Source of the DNA: an uncultured Gammaproteobacteria bacterium
GTDB lineage: Bacteria; Pseudomonadota; Gammaproteobacteria; Pseudomonadales; Azotimanducaceae_A
Direction: 5' to 3'
Assembly: GCA_913041025.1 (NCBI GenBank)
Contig: CAJWGQ010000100.1
Coordinates: forward strand, 1 to 10,020
Length of the DNA stretch: 10,020 nt
Position 1 is the first letter of the stretch. Every line of letters starts with the position of its first letter. The position numbers and the translations under genes are program-made. This document shows positions 5,281 to 10,020 of the stretch, piece after piece. The notes below the pieces were generated by a model. It saw only the letters and a program-made list of their open reading frames with translations. It did no database searches and was not told the DNA's origin.

Positions 5281-6409
5281 CGAGTTCCCGGTAAATGCGA
5301 GTGATGTAAGTTTTTAACGTATTAAAATATTTCGGAAGTGGTAACAAAAAAGAATCATGACCATGTTCTGACTCGATTTCAGCGGACGAAACGTTCTTGT
5401 TAGCTGCAATCAGGGCTGAAACTATTTCTCTAGAGCGATCTACAGAAAAGCGCCAGTCCGAAGTAAACGAAATGACAAGGAAGTTGCATTTTGCCGACTC
5501 AAAAGTTTTTTTTAAATCTCCTTTGTACTTGGCGCTCGGGTCAAAATAGTCAAGAGCTTTTGTCATTAGGATGTAAGTGTTTGCATCGAAGCTTTTGGAA
5601 AAAACGGATCCTTGATGGTGCAAATAGCTTTGAATTTGAAATTCGCTGTCTTCTCCTTTTTTAGGATTTTGAAGCTCTCTTCCAAATTTGTTTCCCATGC
5701 CATCATCGGATAGGTACGTAACATGCCCCACCATTCTAGCTAGCATGAGTCCATGAGTAGGTTTTTTACCATACTTTATGTAATTGCCTGAATAAAAGTC
5801 TTGATCACTCTCGATAGCGTGTCTCGCAATTTCATTAAAGGCAATATTCTGAGCAGAGAGCTTTGAAGCTGCCGCAATTACTATCGCGTTGTCGAGGCGC
5901 TCTGGGTAGTCAATGGCCCACTGCATCGCCTGCATTCCTCCAAGACTACCCCCTATAATTGCCGCATATTTTCGTATTCCTAGGTGGTCGGAAAGCATAG
6001 CTTGGCTTCTGACCCAATCCTCGACAGCAACCGAAGGGAAGGCCGAGCCATATATTTCGTCAGTTTCCGGATTAACACTAGATGGACCAGTACTGCCATG
6101 ACACCCTCCTAGGTTGTTCAGGCTAACCACAAAGAATTTATTTGTATCTATTGGCTTGTTAGGCCCGATGCACGTATCCCACCATCCTGGTTTTTGATCT
6201 TCATGCGCATGATAGCCTGCAGCGTGATGGTGGCCAGAAAGCGCGTGGCAGATAAGTATTGCGTTTGATTTATTTTGGTTAAGTTGGCCATAAGTTTCAT
6301 AGATTATTTCGAATTCTGGGAGGCTTAGTCCGGATTTGAGTAGAAAAGGATTTGACTCTTTAAACGATTGCTCTTTCACTAAACCCACAGAGTTATCTGA
6401 TTTGTTCAT
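5270..6409 (-). CDS. metX: Homoserine O-acyltransferase MetX, probably O-succinyltransferase
   Basis: An alpha/beta-hydrolase enzyme that activates homoserine for methionine synthesis. The 379-residue protein carries the nucleophile elbow GGSLGG with S155, the acid D318 in FTSDWRFS and the base H351 in GHDSFLLP, a complete catalytic triad. [11 protein letters not shown] (55-65) and [14 protein letters not shown] (98-111) form the oxyanion and substrate region, and [20 protein letters not shown] (224-243) is the lid segment. The SDWRFS form and the adjacent metW are typical of proteobacterial MetX proteins annotated as O-succinyltransferases, so succinyl-CoA is the more likely donor; this is inference. 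ATG 6409 overlaps the yggT stop as ATGA. No room exists for a SAM riboswitch or Met box directly upstream, so any control must act on a distant promoter. Confidence 0.95.
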   Translation of the reverse strand: MNKSDNSVGLVKEQSFKESNPFLLKSGLSLPEFEIIYETYGQLNQNKSNAILICHALSGHHHAAGYHAHEDQKPGWWDTCIGPNKPIDTNKFFVVSLNNLGGCHGSTGPSSVNPETDEIYGSAFPSVAVEDWVRSQAMLSDHLGIRKYAAIIGGSLGGMQAMQWAIDYPERLDNAIVIAAASKLSAQNIAFNEIARHAIESDQDFYSGNYIKYGKKPTHGLMLARMVGHVTYLSDDGMGNKFGRELQNPKKGEDSEFQIQSYLHHQGSVFSKSFDANTYILMTKALDYFDPSAKYKGDLKKTFESAKCNFLVISFTSDWRFSVDRSREIVSALIAANKNVSSAEIESEHGHDSFLLPLPKYFNTLKTYITRIYRELDEV

Positions 6410-6942
6410 GTGATTTGTTTTAAAAAATTCTGCAGTAGGCTAATCGTAAAGATCACCAATATTGGAGAAAGATCTATTGGTCCAAGAGACGGTATTAGGC
6501 GCCTAGCCGGTTCCAAAATCGGTTCGACGATGTCCTGGAGAAGTGCGATTGCCGGATGAACCCCCTGCTGGGCAAAATAACTTGCAATGATGGTTGCCAG
6601 GATTGACCACCAGTAGAAGCTCAATAATATTTCGCCTGTTCGAGCTAATGACATAACCAGCAGATTCAACCAATTTGGCACAGTGCTCATCATTGCGAAA
6701 ATAGCGAAATAAAAGGCGACACTGAATAGGTAGGCAATGGCTATCGATGCAAAATCTAAATTTTTATAGGGTTTTAAAAGCCCTCTTAAGGGGCTGGCTA
6801 ATTTGTCTGTGGCTTTGATAACTGCTTGGCTCAGGCTGTTGTAATAATCGGCACTTGAGGCTTGCAATAAGAACCTAATCAAAAATAGCAGACTGGCGAG
6901 ATGGAAAATCAAGTCGATTAAAGCGACCAATCCATTCATCAT
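6406..6942 (-). CDS. yggT: YggT family integral membrane protein (two YGGT repeats)
   Basis: A 178-residue hydrophobic protein made of two YGGT units. Unit 1 spans about 11-85 and has SPLRGLLKP (50-58) after the first helix. Unit 2 spans about 108-176 and has [19 protein letters not shown] (144-162). About four to five membrane helices can be seen (near 4-26, 65-85, 90-100/107-123 and 158-175). YggT proteins are inner-membrane proteins, linked in E. coli to osmotic tolerance; the molecular role is not established. The start ATG overlaps the proC stop (TAATG), and the 3' end overlaps metX by four bases. In many relatives a small DUF167 gene (yggU) follows yggT; here metX starts inside the yggT stop, so yggU is absent from this position. 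Confidence 0.93.
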   Translation of the reverse strand: MMNGLVALIDLIFHLASLLFLIRFLLQASSADYYNSLSQAVIKATDKLASPLRGLLKPYKNLDFASIAIAYLFSVAFYFAIFAMMSTVPNWLNLLVMSLARTGEILLSFYWWSILATIIASYFAQQGVHPAIALLQDIVEPILEPARRLIPSLGPIDLSPILVIFTISLLQNFLKQIT

Positions 6943-7772
6943 TAATTTCCAAACTCTTGAGATAGCTCTTTTGAGCGGATGAAGGCATTTTTGATCCCAA
7001 GTTTAAATGCTTCGTCGAGGCCATGATCTTCGAAAGTTTGAAGGGCGCTTTGAGTTGTTCCTCCTGGGGAGGTCACCTTTTTTCTGAGCAACTTTGGAGT
7101 ATCTTGTTGTTCTCTACTAGCCAGCTTTGCCGCACCCAGGGCAGTCTGTAGGGTGAGTTCAAGAGCTTCGTTTTCAGTAATTCCCAACTCTATACCTGCT
7201 ATGACCATCTGCTCCATAAGATAGAAAAAATAGGCCGGACCGCTTCCAGAGATCGCCGTGATTACATCAAGCTTGTTTTCATCGCTTACCCACAGCGTGG
7301 TTCCGACCGAACCTAAGAGTTGCTCTGCGCTTTCCTTTTGTTCGAGGGTCGAATACTGGTTTGCGTATAGTCCAGTGATGCCTTCCTGTATTAATGCTGG
7401 TGTGTTGGGCATACATCTAATTATTGACTGTTTTCTGGGTAACCAGTCTGATAGAGCCTTGGTGGTAATGCCAGCTGCAATCGAGATCACAAGTTGCTCT
7501 CTACTTGATGTGAGTGCCAGGCATACGTTCTTGACAATTTGCGGTTTAACGCAGATCAGAATCAATTCGGCGCCATTTATACATTCGTTGTTGTCTTCAA
7601 AAAGGCCAATGCCAAATTCTTCAGCCCGATGTCGTTGGCCCGCGTCTGGATCAGAGATTCTGAGTTTTGATTGATCGTATCCCTCTTCAACCAGACCGCT
7701 CAGAATACTGATGGCCATATTACCAGAACCGATAAAAGCAATTTCTTTGTCCATTTTTTTTTGAGAATTCAT
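6942..7772 (-). CDS. proC: Pyrroline-5-carboxylate reductase ProC
   Basis: ProC reduces pyrroline-5-carboxylate to proline with NAD(P)H, the last step of proline synthesis. The 276-residue protein shows the dinucleotide-binding loop FIGSGNMA (13-20), VKPQ (75-78), RCMPNTPALIQEG (119-131), the dimer/active-site segment SGSGPAYFFY (175-184) and the C-terminal signature VTSPGGTTQSAL (233-244). Two starts are possible. ATG 7772 gives a short extra MNSQKK; ATG 7754 follows a run of nine A and gives MDKEIAFIG, nearer the family's usual N-terminus. Neither has a clear ribosome binding site; ATG 7772 is kept as the outermost. It lies 21 bases after yggS. yggS-proC-yggT is a widely conserved order. 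Confidence 0.95.
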   Translation of the reverse strand: MNSQKKMDKEIAFIGSGNMAISILSGLVEEGYDQSKLRISDPDAGQRHRAEEFGIGLFEDNNECINGAELILICVKPQIVKNVCLALTSSREQLVISIAAGITTKALSDWLPRKQSIIRCMPNTPALIQEGITGLYANQYSTLEQKESAEQLLGSVGTTLWVSDENKLDVITAISGSGPAYFFYLMEQMVIAGIELGITENEALELTLQTALGAAKLASREQQDTPKLLRKKVTSPGGTTQSALQTFEDHGLDEAFKLGIKNAFIRSKELSQEFGN

Positions 7773-7793
7773 AGTGTAAACGTAGCTAAAATT

Positions 7794-8489
7794 TCAGTTC
7801 CCTCTAGTTCCGAATAAATTGGTCCCTAATCGAATAGTATTTGAACCCGATTGGATCGCTTGTTCAAAATCTTTTGACATGCCCATCGATAGAGTGTCCC
7901 AGTATATATTCTCCTGATTTGATTTCAGAGTTTTCAGTTTCTCAAACATCTCGAATGCGGTTTTATAGCCAATAACTGGGTCGGTTTGTTCAGATAATAT
8001 GATCATAAGCCCCCTGATTTTTATATTAGGGAGATCAGTGGCTTCAGAGACTAACTCTTCGATTTCGCTCACATCGATGCCCCTTTTGTTCGGATCTTTG
8101 TCGACATTCAATTGAATCAATAGATTTAGGATTTTACCTTTAGGACAATGATTACTTAGTCTCTTCGCAAGTTTCAAACTGTCTACGCTATGAACCCAGG
8201 CAAAATTCTCTGCAATGAGTCGCGTCTTGTTAGATTGGATACTCCCAATAAAATGCCACGCTATATCCAGGTCTCGCAGTCTATCCATTTTTGTTAAGGC
8301 TTCCTGGACATAGTTCTCGCCGATATCTGTTATACCTGCATTGTAGGCTTGTCTAACCGTATCTGCGCTTTGCGTTTTCGTAGCACCGATGAGCCTGATG
8401 GTGGATAGATCTTTCTCCACCAATCTACAAGAAAGGTCGATGGCTTTCTTTGTCTTGGAGAGATTAGACTCTAGTTTCTCTGTATTCAT
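7794..8489 (-). CDS. yggS: YggS/PLPBP family pyridoxal 5'-phosphate homeostasis protein
   Basis: A fold-type III PLP-binding protein without known catalytic activity; loss in E. coli disturbs B6 vitamers and amino-acid pools. From ATG 8489 it has 231 residues, close to E. coli YggS. The PLP lysine is K38 in LIGATKTQ. GENYVQE (57-63), WHFIGSIQSNK (78-88) and the phosphate-binding end SMGMSKDFEQAIQ with RLGTNLFG (201-227) are conserved. An in-frame TTG at 8504 would add VWIC-type residues without family support, so ATG 8489 is preferred; the ribosome binding site is weak. The usual GLMAIP segment reads GLMIILSE, a mild divergence. It is the first gene after a 69-base gap and may have its own promoter there. 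In E. coli and Pseudomonas a pilT-type gene precedes yggS; it is missing here. Confidence 0.94.
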   Translation of the reverse strand: MNTEKLESNLSKTKKAIDLSCRLVEKDLSTIRLIGATKTQSADTVRQAYNAGITDIGENYVQEALTKMDRLRDLDIAWHFIGSIQSNKTRLIAENFAWVHSVDSLKLAKRLSNHCPKGKILNLLIQLNVDKDPNKRGIDVSEIEELVSEATDLPNIKIRGLMIILSEQTDPVIGYKTAFEMFEKLKTLKSNQENIYWDTLSMGMSKDFEQAIQSGSNTIRLGTNLFGTRGN

Positions 8490-8522
8490 GCAGATCCAGA
8501 CCAATACATCAAAGGGAAGATT

Positions 8523-8543
8523 GTTGACCGCTCGATCGGCAAC
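8523..8543. other. Inverted repeat in the ruvX-yggS gap
   Basis: On the plus strand GTTG-A-CCG and CGG-CAAC flank the six bases CTCGAT, giving a seven-pair stem with one bulged base. It lies in the only sizeable gap of the minus-strand series (8490-8558). In the direction of transcription it is followed by AATCTTCCCTTT, which is not a clean U-tract. It could be a weak terminator or attenuator after ruvX, an operator, or a scar of lost genes. No clear promoter hexamers accompany it. Confidence 0.35.
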
Positions 8544-8558
8544 TCTCTAATCACAATC

Positions 8559-8975
8559 TTAGTTTTCATTCAGCCAGGTTTGAGCAATTAGGCAGGCAGA
8601 TGTCTCGTGAATCTTTAATCTGCTATTTTTTAAGCCTCTGTTTTCAGACAAGGTTTTTGCCTCTCTCGTGGATAATCTTTCGTCGATGAGTTTAGTCGAG
8701 GTATTTGTCTCCTGTTCGAGCCTTGCTTTAAATTTTTGAACTCTTTTGGACATTTCTGATTCAGATCCATCCATATTTAATGGATATCCCACTAACAATA
8801 CTGAAGGTGCGTATGTTTTTACTAGGTCTCGCACTTCAGTCCAGTTTGGATGTCCATTTTTTGCCTTTAAAGTTGTCAACTCGCTAGCGGTGTTTGTGAT
8901 TTTTTGCCCTACCGCTACTCCGATATTAGTTAATCCGAAGTCTATCGCTAGTATAAAGGCTGATGGATCAAGCAT
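8559..8975 (-). CDS. ruvX: RuvX/YqgF family RNase H-fold protein (putative pre-16S rRNA or Holliday junction nuclease)
   Basis: The YqgF family has been linked to 16S rRNA 5'-end maturation and, under the name RuvX, to Holliday junction resolution. From ATG 8975 the protein has 138 residues, the same as E. coli YqgF, and matches it along its length: ILAIDFGLTNIGVAVGQKIT (8-27), VGYPLNMDGSESE (62-74) and DERLST (98-103). The first two acidic positions, D12 and D98/E99, are present. The third, normally the D of a VD-x-x-(S/A)A segment near the C-terminus, is H123 followed by E124 (KIHETSA), an unusual change. ATG 8975 overlaps the yqgE stop by eight bases and has AAGG/GGCGGG just upstream; longer in-frame starts run deeper into yqgE without support. 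Confidence 0.93.
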   Translation of the reverse strand: MLDPSAFILAIDFGLTNIGVAVGQKITNTASELTTLKAKNGHPNWTEVRDLVKTYAPSVLLVGYPLNMDGSESEMSKRVQKFKARLEQETNTSTKLIDERLSTREAKTLSENRGLKNSRLKIHETSACLIAQTWLNEN

Positions 8976-9516
8976 AACCCGCCTTACTAGAAAGTAATTG
9001 GAGATCAATACCAATTCTTGACGCAGCGATTTGCAAACGATCGCTATAATCTGATTTAAACAGAATTTCAGTATCGGCTTCAGCTGTTAGCCAAAGGTTT
9101 TTGCTAATCTCGCTTTCCAGTTGTCCAGGGCCCCAACCGGCATAACCGAGAGCGATTTCAAACTCTTTTGGACCTGAACCCTCAGAAATGGCTCTCAGCA
9201 CATCCCAACCGCTCGATAAGTAAGCGTTATTATTTATTCTTTTTGAGTCTTCGTAGATAGATTCTGGGGAGTGAATGACAAAACACTGATTCCTTGATAC
9301 TGGGCCGCCAGATAGGACTCTGTTAGTAGATAGCGCTTTATTAACCCTTAGGTTCGCTTGGTTTAGGAACTCGTTAACGAGGTAGTCGGTAGGTTTATTG
9401 ACGACAAACCCGAGCGCACCTTCTTCGGAGTGGTCGCAAATGTAGATAAGACTGGAAGAAAAGTAGTCCAGCTCGACTTGCGGAATGGCTAATAAAAAAT
9501 GGTCGCTTAACAGCAT
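8968..9516 (-). CDS. yqgE: YqgE/AlgH family protein
   Basis: A 182-residue protein matching the YqgE/AlgH family from end to end: HFLLAIP (6-12), SLIYICDHSEEGALGFVVNK (22-41), SGGPVSRNQCFVIHSP (69-84), DVLRAISEG (105-113), and LGYAGWGPGQLESEI (123-137) followed by NLWLTAEAD. AlgH was named from an alginate-regulation phenotype in Pseudomonas, but the biochemical function is not settled. No signal peptide or membrane segment is visible, so it should be cytoplasmic. It almost always precedes ruvX/yqgF, as here, with an eight-base overlap. The upstream TonB-like gene ends six bases before its ATG. The ribosome binding site is weak (TGAG about seven bases upstream), so coupling to the upstream gene is likely. 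Confidence 0.95.
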   Translation of the reverse strand: MLLSDHFLLAIPQVELDYFSSSLIYICDHSEEGALGFVVNKPTDYLVNEFLNQANLRVNKALSTNRVLSGGPVSRNQCFVIHSPESIYEDSKRINNNAYLSSGWDVLRAISEGSGPKEFEIALGYAGWGPGQLESEISKNLWLTAEADTEILFKSDYSDRLQIAASRIGIDLQLLSSKAGYA

Positions 9517-9517
9517 A

Positions 9518-9530
9518 TTTACTCAGTAAA
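9518..9530. other. 13-bp palindrome over the tonB-yqgE junction
   Basis: TTTACT-C-AGTAAA spans the stop codon of the TonB-like gene (9525-9523) and the short stretch just upstream of the yqgE start. It could slightly mask or shape the yqgE ribosome binding site. With a one-base centre it is a weak RNA hairpin, and it may be chance. Confidence 0.3.
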
Positions 9531-10020
9531 TTATCTGTTTAGTCTTTGAGAATTGCCAGATCCTCTCAAATTCAATTACATCGTACTTTTTTGACATATC
9601 AGTATTGAAGGGCTGAAAGGGAGAGGCCTCCCTAATAGTTTTTAAAATGGCTTTGTCGATCAGACTTGATCCCGATGTCTTGATGATACTCGCTCCAATA
9701 AGATTACCGCTTCTTGAGATTACCACTCTAGTCGTTGCACGGCCTTCAATGTTCTTTGACGGGTAATTGCGGCGTCCAATGTCTTCACACTTCTTTCTCC
9801 ATGCCCTGAGATAACTTTCTTCGGAGGAAGTTAAATAGTTTTGAGTTAAGATTTTTCTGGCCCGCGGCGACTCAGTTTCTGCGCTAGAGGCTAATTGAAT
9901 AATCGCTGCTTTGGCTTCATCTTTTGATAAAACATTACCGGAGTTAAAGATAGTGTTCTGGTTCCTTGAGCTGGAAAATTCTGAAATAGTTTCAGATGAC
10001 TTAGATATTATGTTTTCTAA
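9523..10020 (-). CDS. TonB family protein, C-terminal part (5' end beyond the window)
   Basis: The minus-strand frame is open from the window edge to TGA (9525-9523), giving 165 residues without a start codon; the GTG at 9726 is internal and should not be taken as the start. The last 95 residues form a TonB C-terminal domain: SYLRAWRKKCEDIGRRNYP (69-87 of the fragment), the central strand TTRVVISRSGNLIGASI, SSGSS-type LIDKAILKTI and ASPFQPF (132-138), then the closing IWQF strand. The preceding 65 residues are polar and helix-prone, with no Pro-rich repeat visible. TonB proteins pass proton-motive energy to outer-membrane receptors. In Pseudomonas a TonB-like gene (tonB3) lies between gshB and algH, the same position. 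The membrane anchor, which would confirm the type, lies outside the window. Confidence 0.9.
   Translation of the reverse strand, partial: LENIISKSSETISEFSSSRNQNTIFNSGNVLSKDEAKAAIIQLASSAETESPRARKILTQNYLTSSEESYLRAWRKKCEDIGRRNYPSKNIEGRATTRVVISRSGNLIGASIIKTSGSSLIDKAILKTIREASPFQPFNTDMSKKYDVIEFERIWQFSKTKQIIY

Noticed and set aside
6390..6450. SAM riboswitch or Met operator before metX
   Set aside because: metX starts inside the yggT stop, and I found no riboswitch-like structure or Met box in the adjoining coding sequence.
7258..7674. 138-codon open frame on the plus strand
   Set aside because: It lies antisense inside proC, has a cysteine- and serine-rich translation with no recognisable domain, and proC is clearly the real gene.
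8746..8997. 83-codon plus-strand open frame
   Set aside because: Antisense to ruvX, with no ribosome binding site or family resemblance.
9523..9726. A separate 67-residue gene starting at GTG 9726
   Set aside because: The frame stays open upstream to the window end and the TonB domain begins well before this GTG, so it is only the 3' part of a larger gene.

Overview
This window looks like a chromosomal piece of a gammaproteobacterium, probably a marine or otherwise streamlined lineage. The gene order (ftsX-rpoH, then trmB facing hemW-rdgB-DUF4426-metW-metX-yggT-proC-yggS, then ruvX-yqgE-tonB) is the one known from Pseudomonas-type genomes. The base composition is AT-richer than Pseudomonas, and nearly all genes touch or overlap. 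I see no phage, plasmid, CRISPR, tRNA or rRNA gene.

Layout. Bases 3-206 are the 3' end of ftsX. Bases 207-614 form the only long non-coding stretch. It holds an AT-rich promoter zone with repeats, a coding-like remnant on the minus strand, and a perfect CIRCE operator (TTAGCACTC-N9-GAGTGCTAA, 560-586) just before rpoH. The plus-strand unit rpoH-DUF423-trmB (615-2564) follows. It meets a long minus-strand series head-on, with only 4 bases between the two stop codons. In transcription order the minus series is tonB-like (5' cut by the window end), yqgE/algH, ruvX, a 69-base gap, yggS, proC, yggT, metX, metW, DUF4426, rdgB, hemW. From proC to hemW every junction is an overlap (TAATG, ATGA or 11 bases), so these eight genes are probably translated as one coupled message.

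How the genes work together. rpoH encodes the heat-shock sigma factor, and trmB a tRNA m7G46 methyltransferase. The minus cluster combines amino-acid biosynthesis (proC for proline, metX/metW for methionine), PLP homeostasis (yggS), nucleotide-pool cleaning (rdgB), rRNA processing or recombination (ruvX), a heme chaperone (hemW), membrane and periplasmic proteins of unclear role (yggT, DUF4426, yqgE), and a TonB-type energy transducer. This is a conserved housekeeping neighbourhood rather than one pathway.

The most notable signal is the CIRCE element directly upstream of rpoH. It predicts that HrcA, the GroE-dependent heat-shock repressor, controls synthesis of sigma-32, joining two heat-shock circuits that are usually treated as separate. 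Secondary points are a 16-bp direct repeat and three TAGACA boxes in the rpoH promoter zone, a possible decayed mobile or repeat element there, a RuvX lacking its usual third active-site aspartate, and the apparent absence of several genes normally found between these neighbours.
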